Part shown: piece by piece, positions 28,072-37,600 of the stretch
Numbering within the stretch: position 1 is the stretch's first letter
How the letters are laid out: the number at the start of each line of letters is the position of its first letter
DNA from: Amoebophrya sp. A120
Lineage: Eukaryota; Sar; Dinophyceae; Syndiniales; Amoebophryaceae
Length of the DNA: 64,000 nucleotides
Assembly (NCBI GenBank): GCA_905178155.1
Contig: CAJINV010000003.1
Span: 6,043,985 to 6,107,984 of the forward strand
Reading direction: 5' to 3'
Made by a program: the position numbers and the translations under genes
The notes under the pieces: generated by a model
The model's input: only the letters and a program-made list of their open reading frames with translations
Databases searched by the model: none
Told to the model about the DNA's origin: nothing

Positions 28072-29144
28072 CTATCGTGGGCCGCCTCCCAGCAGCTGAT
28101 TTTTCTTTGTGTAGAAGTCGGACATGAACATGACCCAGAAGAGACTTGTGTTCGCCAATATGTTTTTGGCGAACAGACTGGCGAAGCAACGACCTGTGTA
28201 AGTTGGGGTGATTGTCTCCCTCAGTAGTTCCGAAAACGCCTTTTTCTGTGTACCGTCTGCAACCGCAGCATTCTTTGCGTGGATGGTCGATACTGTTTCG
28301 GTGGTGAGCGCAAATACGGTTTCGACCAGTGCAACCGTCGGGCCCGCAACGGCTGCCATCGAGGCGCAATGACCCGGGATGCTCACCGACCTGTTTTTCA
28401 TTGCAATCAATCAATACCTCCTGTCATGGTGGAAGGCGCGTAGTTCTAGTTGATCATGATCTGTATAGGAACGTAGTAAATCAATTTGCTATATAGTCTT
28501 TCCGAGATGATGAAAAAGTTGTAGCCCGCACTACCTAGTAAGTGCTTCTATGGAGCGGTGACGGCGAAACTCATCAGCTTCTGGTGAGCGAAAAACAAAG
28601 TATCATAACATCTATACCGTGGATCTTCTTTGCCACCGATTTTGGGCATCATCCAGTCTTTCGTACCGAAACAAACCATCATGCGCAGGCCCTCACCTGG
28701 CGCAAACATGGCCGTGTTCGCAGCGTACTTCTGCAGGCCAGAGAACGAGCAGAAGAAGTTCCTGAACGTTGCTGGGTACGTGTCTCCTGCGATTTTGCCC
28801 AGCTGAAATATTCTTGGAATGTTCAGTATCGGCGAGAAGCCGAAGCCGATGCCGAACGCGCACCCGAAAGGATTCTGCTCGCGCCACTCGGGGGGCACGT
28901 ACAGATTCATAGCGGTGGCGAGGATTTTCATGGACACCCGCGCGGTCGCGCCCGTGAAGGCGGCCTGCGGGGAACTCAAGGTAGCTCGCAGGTGCGAGGC
29001 CACCGCCTGGCTTGACGTGACATCCTGGGCAACGACTACGCGAAATTTGTCCGCTGGGATCCCGAAAGCGTTGGAGACGACAGCGCCGACGACGCCACCG
29101 GTCACCTTGATTTGGTCCTGCGAAAACGCAGCCGGATCCAGCAT
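28072..29144 (-). CDS. Divergent mitochondrial carrier (SLC25)-like protein, two exons
   Basis: Mitochondrial carriers exchange metabolites across the inner mitochondrial membrane and have three ~100-residue repeats. Exon 1 runs from ATG (MLDPAAFSQDQ) at 29144 to about 28565; the frame is open further upstream (to about 29230), so an earlier start or exon is possible. Exon 2 runs from 28390 (after AAAAACAG) to TAG at 28072. Repeat 1 contains GGVVGAVVSNAFGIPADKFR, with the carrier signature PxDxxR; repeat 2 has GFGFSPILNIPRIFQ and ends PGEGLRMMVCFGTKDW, a pattern typical of carriers; repeat 3 starts MAAVAGPTVALVETVFALTT. Signatures 2 and 3 are eroded. No GT donor gives the right phase; a GA donor (CTGAT|GAGTTTC) would give KLMSVSIPGH, and non-GT donors are known in dinoflagellates. 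Confidence 0.5.
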
Positions 29145-29177
29145 GCTAGCTTGGGTGAGAGAGGTGATGAACCGCAC

Positions 29178-29773
29178 AAATGGAACGACGCGGTCAAGAG
29201 TTGGTGGAGATGCAGTGAAGCAAAGACAAAGTCACAAGAAGACAAAAGCGCGACCTAGGACGTGCATTGAGTGCTTTTTCTCTGGTTTTCCGCTAGTCGT
29301 TCTACTTTTTTTACGACTTCATCATGTACACACCGGTAAATGTATTCGCATCATGCGAGGGTAGAAGTGGAAGTAGTAGAACAAGGACAAGCACGAATTG
29401 TCTGCATTCAGCTGCGGTCAGACCCTATGCCAAATGAGATGAGCCGCCCCCATACGGCTGTACTATATCATAATTTTCTTGTCGCTGCAGCGGTCCGCTG
29501 AAACACTAAACACCTTCTATATCATTATGTGCAGTCGGAGTGGTGCGCAAACGGAGCGAAAAAGACATGTTGCAGAGCGTGATCTTTGATTCTGTCCATT
29601 TGTGAGTCACTGTTCTTGATTCATCATCATGATCTTTCTTTTTCTTGTTTTTTTCTCCGAAAAAAAAGGGCTCGTCAACATGGTCGTCACAATCCAGCAA
29701 GACGAAGACCGCACACACCATCTTCACTGCTCCACCACGTAATATTCACAAACATTGACTTCTTTCCTTGCTC
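29178..29773. other. Intergenic, nothing recognised
   Basis: About 600 bases between the phospholipase D-type gene and the carrier-like gene; no feature seen beyond short open frames and T-rich runs. Confidence 0.4.
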
Positions 29774-32700
29774 CTACACGACATGCACTGCTTGCATTTG
29801 CGTGAAAGCGTAGCGCTCCTCCGCCCGGGCGCGGCGTTCGGCCTCTCTGCGCGCGAACACGTCCTGCGACCGATCGCGGCGGAGATCAAGTTCAGACCAG
29901 AGCCAACCCCTCGTCCCCCCGGCGGTCCTTGCGTTTATTCCACCTCCGCTGCCCCTAGAGGAAGTACTAGTGCTCGATGCCTGCTGTACCGCGGCGAGAA
30001 GCGCTTGGCGCTCCCGCCGCAGCTCTTCGCGGACGAGCTTCATGCGCCGCTTGAGCGCCGCCACGTGGTCCAGGCCGTCGAAGATGTTGCAGCTGGCAAA
30101 CCAAACGGAATTGTAGGCCCAGAAACTCACCGCGCGGGGAAACCAGTGCGTGTACTCCCACTGCTCCAAGGTTTGGCGCCGCACCGTGGGCCGCCGATCC
30201 GGCACCAGTGGAAGGGGGACGCCCCACCAAGTGTGGAGCCCGCTGCTTGCATGTTGGTTTGATGTTTGCGGTTGTCTACCACTGTGTAGTTCATCTACTC
30301 CAGCTGGCAGTTCTTTTTGTTCCCTCTGCTGTCTTTCCCGTTCCAGTTTGTCGCGGTGCAGCTTTTCGAACTTTTGTGCGACCTTATGGTCGAAAATGCA
30401 GACGCCCACTTCGAGATTGCGCCGCCCCGAAAACCAATCAAAGTTGAAACTGCCAATGGATGAAAATAACTGGTCAACCACAACGATCTTCGCATGCATG
30501 TGCTCATTCTCGGAGAGGTACACCTCCAATCGAGTTCCGTCGTCGCCAGGTCGTGGGTCGCTGGCAGCACGAAGTTCGCCCCCTATTCCGGCAGACCTGT
30601 TCTCGTCGTCGGCATGATCTTCGTACTGCTGCATAGTCCGCGCTCTTGTTAGGCGTTCGGCCCGCCTTTTGTCTTCCACGAGCAGCTTGCGGATCACGTG
30701 CTTTTGGCCCAGAGTATCGTAGGGAATGGGGGAGACGTCGGACACGCCAGATAGCAGAAAACTCATGTGCACATCGTTGCTGTCGTTGCGCAATTGTCTC
30801 CAAAGCGACCGGCGCAGAAAAAGCGGGGGGAAGAAGTACGGCGTAGTGATGTGCAGGGAATGCAGGGCACCGTACATAGCCTTCGTCAAAACCTTCTGCA
30901 AGCTGCGATTCCGAGCGCGTAGCCGCATGTTCGATCGAACCACCTGGATGTAGACACCCTCGGCTTCTTCGCTAGTAGTAGACGGCCTTCTCGCGGCCTT
31001 GATGTTCTTTTCCTTCTCGCCCAAAACCGGACCGCTTGCAGTCAAAGTCTGGGCAAAAGCCTCCTCGCCGGCCTCAGCGAGCGAATCGAGAAAGACTTCC
31101 GCGAGGTGCTGCACGACCGGTCCCTCCAACTTCACATGCACGTCGTAGAAGCCACCGCAGCCGCCAAGCGCAGGTCCACAGTCCTCCTTCATCACATTCA
31201 AGGAGCCGCAAAATCCTGTGTCGTCACATATCAAAATTTTGCGGTGGTCACGCAATGGCCACGGGTGCAGAAAGTTTACATTTGTAGACGACGTTGAGCT
31301 CGACGCGGAACCAGAATAAAGAGAGTTCACGGCCGTGGTTGCGATTGCATCTTCGTGTTTGCTAGCATCATTCCCCCCAATGTGATTTTCTTCGGATGGA
31401 GGTTGCTGGTGCACCGGTGCAGGGGCGCCGCTGTTCCAGAGGAAGCTTTTCCAGTTATCCGGCGGGTTGAAGACGATAAGTTTCACGCCATGCTCGACCA
31501 GTCTTGCCTTCGCCGCCTCGGGCATGTCTCGCGAGCCGATCCCGTCAACCACTAGCACTACCTCCTTCACGCCACGCTGCTTCGCGGCGACAAGAGCGTC
31601 CACAAAGCGGTCCGCAATTCCGCTCTCATCCAGGATATAGCTCTCCAGCCAGACGCGGTGCGTTGCATTCTGAATTGCCTCAAGCATGACGGGGAAACCG
31701 ACGTCGCCGGTTTCCAGTATCTGCAAACTGTTCCCTTCGGAAAAAGAGCCGTATTTTTGAAAATGAGTCAGCTTTGCCGCCCACGTGTACTTTGCGATAA
31801 GGAGGTCTTCCGCACTCCAAGTCGGAAACGTGTGTTCGTTGACATTTTTCGTGACATGCCGTTCGATCATTGGTGGAATGAGCCGGCGGAGGAGATTCCG
31901 CATTACACTGGGGCGCTTCGGGTCTACAAACTTTTCACCCGGCAGTTGAACAGCGACCGAACTTTGATCTACGTCGTTAACATTCTCCATCCTCTCCACC
32001 TCTTCTGCAGAAGCGGAGGTACTATTGGTTGTTTCATCGCTGCCCGTCTTCCCTTGTTCCTCTAGTCTTCTGAGTAGCTGTAGCAGGACTTTTTTGCTAC
32101 GGTAAGTGCTCTTCAGCGGCGCGGCGGCTATCTCCTGCTCGTCAACACTGCCTGTTGCATAGGCATCTCCATTTGCTGGCCGTCTTTTCATTCCATCTTG
32201 ATCTTCAGTACCAGCGTCAGCGTTCGTCTCTTCGTCCGAGAGGTTATCGGGCAAAGGAGATCGTGAAGACGAAGGAGCTCCACCAGTATGGCGTCGAGAA
32301 AAGGAACTGTGCTTGCGGAAAGCATTGCTACTATCATGAGCGCCGACTTCAGCGTCTACGTCTTGCTGCTCTCCCTGCTCAGTGGCATCGTTTGTGACCA
32401 CTTGTGCATGATAGGGATAGGCATCTTCGCCGAGCCGTGCTTGTTTGACGTTAGTTGCACCTGCATCGTCTCGTGGTACGTCAGTCGTTTCTTCAACATC
32501 AGTGAAAATAGCAGTATTAGCAACACCAGTTCCAGTGCCACTACCAGTGGCGTCATCCTCTACTACTTGTAGCTCATGATTTGGCGCGGTCGCATCAATC
32601 GCAACAGCAGGAGGCTCAGGTCCTTGGTTGAAGACAAGGCTTTCTTCCTCTTCCACCCCCAGGACCAAGGACGGTGCCGGTATCACACTTTTTCCGAGGG

Positions 32701-33133
32701 CATTTTCTGTAAAACGCGACCAAAGGCGAACAAGCTGCAGATCCTCGGCGTCCGCGTCGTTCTCGACATCTGGATCAAACGAATCCTTTGCTTGCACGAC
32801 GGGGTTGCTCCTCGCTCCCACGTCGGAGACCGCTGCCGGGGCCGCAGAAGTTGCGGCCGAAGCTGAGGACGAAGCTGCAGAAAACGCCGTCGCCCCGGTC
32901 GTCCCGGGTGTAATATCATGTACTTGGGCGTCGCCAGTTTTTGCGGCTGGAGCCCTTCCCGAGAATCTTCTGAGAGAAAAAGTCGAGGACAAAAATTCGG
33001 CAGCACTAGTGCTTGCTCCCCTTGTTCCTCCACGTAGAGACTCAACCTCCCCGCTTGAGCTTGTGGTGTCGTCATATTGTATACTCTGCCCTGTTAGTGT
33101 TTCTGAATGCTGTTGATGTTCGTCCATAGTCAT
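29774..33133 (-). CDS. Phospholipase D superfamily protein, cardiolipin synthase-like (1,119 residues)
   Basis: Single exon from ATG (MTMDEHQQ) at 33133 to TAG at 29774. Two HKD motifs mark the superfamily, which makes or cleaves phosphodiester bonds of phospholipids: DHRKILICDDTGFCGSLN near residue 630 and HMHAKIVVVDQLFSSIGS near 880, each HxKxxxxD followed by a Gly-Ser element. The second continues FNFDWFSGRRNLEVGV, close to bacterial-type cardiolipin synthases. Such enzymes condense two phosphatidylglycerols or a related pair. The first ~430 residues are acidic, Ser/Thr-rich and probably disordered, much longer than in bacterial enzymes; a 50-residue Ser-rich insert precedes the first HKD motif. 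The C-terminal ~100 residues are Arg-rich and helical. No clear membrane helix or transit peptide is seen, so location is open. Confidence 0.8.
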   Translation of the reverse strand: MTMDEHQQHSETLTGQSIQYDDTTSSSGEVESLRGGTRGASTSAAEFLSSTFSLRRFSGRAPAAKTGDAQVHDITPGTTGATAFSAASSSASAATSAAPAAVSDVGARSNPVVQAKDSFDPDVENDADAEDLQLVRLWSRFTENALGKSVIPAPSLVLGVEEEESLVFNQGPEPPAVAIDATAPNHELQVVEDDATGSGTGTGVANTAIFTDVEETTDVPRDDAGATNVKQARLGEDAYPYHAQVVTNDATEQGEQQDVDAEVGAHDSSNAFRKHSSFSRRHTGGAPSSSRSPLPDNLSDEETNADAGTEDQDGMKRRPANGDAYATGSVDEQEIAAAPLKSTYRSKKVLLQLLRRLEEQGKTGSDETTNSTSASAEEVERMENVNDVDQSSVAVQLPGEKFVDPKRPSVMRNLLRRLIPPMIERHVTKNVNEHTFPTWSAEDLLIAKYTWAAKLTHFQKYGSFSEGNSLQILETGDVGFPVMLEAIQNATHRVWLESYILDESGIADRFVDALVAAKQRGVKEVVLVVDGIGSRDMPEAAKARLVEHGVKLIVFNPPDNWKSFLWNSGAPAPVHQQPPSEENHIGGNDASKHEDAIATTAVNSLYSGSASSSTSSTNVNFLHPWPLRDHRKILICDDTGFCGSLNVMKEDCGPALGGCGGFYDVHVKLEGPVVQHLAEVFLDSLAEAGEEAFAQTLTASGPVLGEKEKNIKAARRPSTTSEEAEGVYIQVVRSNMRLRARNRSLQKVLTKAMYGALHSLHITTPYFFPPLFLRRSLWRQLRNDSNDVHMSFLLSGVSDVSPIPYDTLGQKHVIRKLLVEDKRRAERLTRARTMQQYEDHADDENRSAGIGGELRAASDPRPGDDGTRLEVYLSENEHMHAKIVVVDQLFSSIGSFNFDWFSGRRNLEVGVCIFDHKVAQKFEKLHRDKLERERQQREQKELPAGVDELHSGRQPQTSNQHASSGLHTWWGVPLPLVPDRRPTVRRQTLEQWEYTHWFPRAVSFWAYNSVWFASCNIFDGLDHVAALKRRMKLVREELRRERQALLAAVQQASSTSTSSRGSGGGINARTAGGTRGWLWSELDLRRDRSQDVFARREAERRARAEERYAFTQMQAVHVV

Positions 33134-34618
33134 AGATCATGTTGTATTCGATGTTGATTCAACATTAAGTTCATGTTGAAGATACCTGAAGACGATTTCG
33201 AATTGCTTTTACTGTTTACGATATGTCTGTGCGCCTCCGCGACCGCGGCTGCTTTTAAGATAGCGCGATGAATCATTAAACTGCTATCGACATCACCAGG
33301 AAGCCGCTGCGAAAGACAGAAAACTACGCACAAGGCTAAAAGTCACACCTGCCAGGCAAGAACGGATATCAATGGATCAAAGAAATCAAGTTAGTGGATT
33401 GGTACGCGAAACGACAAAAAAAAGTACTCATAACGCTGACTCGAACATTCTATTCTTTCCGGAGATCAACATCAACGAGCTAAGAAAGTACTAGTTCATG
33501 ATCCTTGTTTCAACAAAGGATCCTTCACTCGAAGATAGATCTAGTTGTATTATCATGCGGATCAAACTGCGGCTCCTCAACACCGACAGACCGGAAAAAT
33601 TCAACGTATCCGGTAATATCCCTGCTCGCAATTGGTGCATCAAGGAACCATATCCGGCTAGAGCCAAGCCGTCTGTATTTCAAAAAAAAAGCGTTGAAAC
33701 GCGAAAAAAAGCACAGCCGGTCGCGGTCGGTCCCCTTCCGCAGGCAGCATGATGATTCAGCCGTCGTCGAACAAAAGCTTGGTGGCACGGGCAAAATTCT
33801 CTTTGGACCACAGGAAAGCATTGTACGTCTGGTTTTCTCGTTCTCTTTTTTCTTAATTGACCAGGCTTCAAGCGCTGATATTCGTATTCCGACTGATATT
33901 TCGACATTATAAAAACAAGTAACTCGTGCGCGGTGTGGGTGTCGCCCGGCAAATCATCCCCCAGTCTTTACGTCTGTGGTCTGCGTATGGGGTGCCAGCG
34001 CGCCTAGTTTTCTAAACAAGTATCTCGTATCGCTTTTTGTCTGTCAAAATTTGTGAAATTTATGTACACGCGCTCGACACATTTTGTACAAGCGAATTAT
34101 ATCTAGACGTAAAAAAGAAGGTGCTGCATTCGCACTATCTTTTGCACCCTTGGGCAGTGTTCGAAACGTGAAATAAGTTTGTCCCTGAATAAATAATGAT
34201 CTAAAACATGAGCGTGACAGATTGACAAGTACAGATTTTGAAGTGAGAGTAAGAGCAGCAGCTATTGAAATTCGGCAAAATATTAGACGAAATGCGCTCA
34301 AGCAGAGCTGCAGCAAGCAAAATCTTCGAAGATTCTTAGACACTCGAGGAGTACTTCACGCCAGCTTAGCGCGGCCAAAAAGTTCAAAAAAAGCCGTCCG
34401 CACGCTGCCGGTAAGAAAGTATCAGTGATCTACGTAACAAGCTTTGTTCGATTTCGAAAAGTAGAAACAGAGTTCATATCATCCTTACCGTTTTTCGTTT
34501 AGTACTAGAGTAAAAGTGCTGTCTATTATTTTTATTGGAGTTCTATACCAGTTGTCTCAGATCTCTTGAATTTGATTTTAGTTTTACATAGCAGTACGCC
34601 GGGCGAACAGCGTGATCA
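33134..34618. other. Intergenic region, holds one weak gene candidate
   Basis: About 1.5 kb between the giant FN3 gene's stop codon and the phospholipase D-type gene. The stretch 33520-33907 shows coding-like segments and is listed separately; elsewhere nothing was recognised. Confidence 0.4.
33520..33907 (-). CDS. Candidate small gene or gene remnant (uncertain)
   Basis: A minus-strand ATG at 33907 opens a frame reading MSKYQSEYEYQRLKPGQ and then a Lys/Arg-rich stretch. A different frame then looks coding (AFLWSKENFARATKLLFDDG), has an in-frame TGA, and continues IIMLPAEGDRPRPAVL. After a TACAG sequence near 33670 the first frame type resumes as SSRIWFLDAPIASRDITGYV and ends near 33523. The segments suggest a compact domain broken by introns, frameshifts or decay. 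A faint likeness of the last part to ASCH-type domains is noted from memory only. Confidence 0.25.
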
Positions 34619-37600
34619 TCACCGGCCCCCGTTCACAGTGAGCGCGAAGGTTGCTTCGGCGCCGAAGCCGATGCTGTTGCCCGCGCTGATGTAGTAGGTG
34701 GTCGCGACTGCTTGCTGGCCGCTGTACTGATGGAACAGCAACGTCGCGGATACGTCAGCCGTCCAGGCAACGCCCTGGCTTGACCGAATACGGTAGAAGA
34801 CCAGGCTGTTGCCGCCGTCGTCGGCCGGTGGATTCCAATTCAGCAGCGTCTGAAACGCATTGACGGTGTTCGCCGCGGTAAAGTCCCGCGGCACGCCGGG
34901 CACGAAGGCAGCGATCATCTTCACCGGGGGCAACACGGGTTCGGACAGAAACCCCCCTCCGTTCCCGGCTCGGACGGTGTAATACCTGGAAGTAGTTGTA
35001 GAAATCAGATTTCGCGAATTGGATTTCGAGCGATTGAGGTGATATCAAAGGACCTAGTACTGGTGCGATTTGTACTATGTGAACTTCAAAGTAGTACAGC
35101 CAGTTCTAAATTTCTTTCTTATCGGACTGCAAGACATAGGCAACAAAATGCAGTGATTCGCGCAGGAGGAGGTGCTAGGGCTGATCAACATCGATCCTCA
35201 CCATGCTTGGCCCGGGGAGACAGGATAAGTCGGGTGCGAGCCGGTGTGCTCCCACTCGCTGGCCACCAGGTGGCTTTGCGAATGGAGGAGGATATCCGAG
35301 GAGCCACTGACGCGGTCGCCGAACACGTGGTAAGTGATGTTTTCCGCCACGTCGCCGCCAAACTGGGTGGTGGTGGAGAGCTTGGTCCACTGCATTTTGA
35401 TGGTGTCGTTCGGAACCCCTTGCTATGCACTGCAAATAATGAGCCTGAGGGGGCCAATTTTTTTTTAATATGACAATGACGTGCAACATGACAAAGGCGT
35501 GACTCGAGAAGTACGCAACTTCTAAGCACTACAGATTTTTGAACGGTCCTGTGGTGCGTAATAAAGCGCATGAGAGACTGCGTTTGTGCATGACAAAGAA
35601 GAAGAACTACCAGCGGTATTCCACATATAGAAGGTCCGCGAGTTCTTTGCATGTTGAGACATCAGCACGACGAATGAGAATGACCCGGAGTCGTAGTTAT
35701 TTGCATTCGATAGTTGCTGGTCGGTGTGGCGCTGAAACCCGGAAACCTTGGACGGGGCGGACAGAATCACGCCGTTGTTCAGGGTCACGCCCAATTCCGT
35801 CTTCTGCGGGTCGGTGAATTGGCCCCACGCGCCCTGCCCGACCAGGTTCACGCCCTGCACCTTCACCTGGTAGTGCCGCCCGACCTCCCAGGGGAGGGTG
35901 GAAAAAGCAGCCGCGGTCAGCGTCTTCGTCGGCGCGTTCACCAGGTTCCAACTGGCCTGCTCCGTGCCGCCCATCGAAATGTACTCCACCACGTTGTCCA
36001 CACCCACTTCCTTCACCGCCAGGATGTAGTCAAAGATCATCGCGCCCTCATCCGTACCCGACCGCCAGGTCAGCGTCAAAGAAGGCGTCAGCGTCAAGGC
36101 TCCGTCGTCGGCGGCGGAGATCGTCAAGTCCTGGGGCGAACCCGGAACCTGCACGGAGAGGGAAGGCGGTGGAAAGTGAGATATGCTGCCCTATCTTTAT
36201 CGATTCACTATGTCGAAGGTAAAAAACTTTGCTGTATTCTATCAGCTTTTTGCGTAGGAGAAGTAGTTTTTGCCTTTTACTATACTTCGTACAAACAGTA
36301 CCTTTGCAGCGACGAAGATTGTGGGATCTGACCGCATGCCTTCGCCGACTTCGTTCACTGTGGCCATCTGGATTTGGTACTCAGCTCCTGGCGTCAGGTC
36401 GGTAATGGTGCACTGCTGCGGTGCGGGAGTGGTTTCCCTCCCGCACGTCGGGTCCGATACTTCGGAAACGGCAGTGCCGTTGCCCTCGTTCCTGTACAGC
36501 GTGTAGCCCCGGACAATCCCGCCGTTGTTCTCCGGCACTTGCCAGGTGACGTACTGTTAGTCGTGTATGATGGTGACAGAAGAGCGCTACGAACCACTTA
36601 ACAGCAGCCCCAGGTTCGGAAGCACATAAAACCACTTGCCATTGCATGCATAGGCCTGCGGCGGCATTTAACGAAATTTCAAGTCTCGTCTGTGCGTTCA
36701 TTTTCGTGATTATTATGAAGAGTCATAGTCATACCAGAGACGTAGTCGTCGAAAGCTCGTAGTTCGCGACCGGAGGAAGCATCTTGCTCGGAACAGCAGA
36801 AACCTGCACATCCGTGACTGGCCCTGGGTAGTCTCCTTTCCTTGTGACGACAATCACGCGAAAGCGGTAGACGTTACCTGCGAAGTCATACAGTAGTCTA
36901 GTTGAAGTAAAAAAACCTCATCTGCTGGCGTTCTTCGAAGAACCTATGGAACTTTTGAGACACAACAGGCACATAACAAAAGCGAAACACACGAAAGCTG
37001 CATCGGAGAATAAATTTAATCGATAAATAGGCAGCTGGTAGCACAACTCCTACTCCGCTAGGCAAAAATTCTAAAAGCAACATACCTTTCGTGATTCCCG
37101 CGTCGACGTAGGTTGCGGTGAAAATCGTGGGATCTAGATTGCCGTACTGTGTGTAATTTGCATACACCGTGTCGTTGCCGTCTGCGTACGCGACGTAGGG
37201 CGGTACGACATTCGGGTCCGGTCCCGGGTCCGTGGGATACACGTCCGTGAAATTGCCGGAGGCGGAGCTCAGCAGCGGGTCGAGGAGCGTAAAGTTTGCG
37301 TCCCCGTGGTTCACCACGCTGGTGTCGGGCAGCCGCTCGTAGGTGGAGTCTTTTTCTATTCGGTACCCGACGATCGTGCAGCCGCCGGTGTCCGCTGGCG
37401 GCGTCCAACCCAGCGTGAGCGAGTACAGCCCGTTGCCGGTCAGGTTGTACACGCCGGCCGCCACGTACGGCTTCACCGCCGTCAGCACCGGGGGGGCGCA
37501 ACTGTACACCGTGAGCTCCTCGGACAGCTATCCTATGTAAAAACGTCCCCGCGCCATGGTTGTACTGCAAATCTGCATGCTGAAAATATTTCCCATGCGG

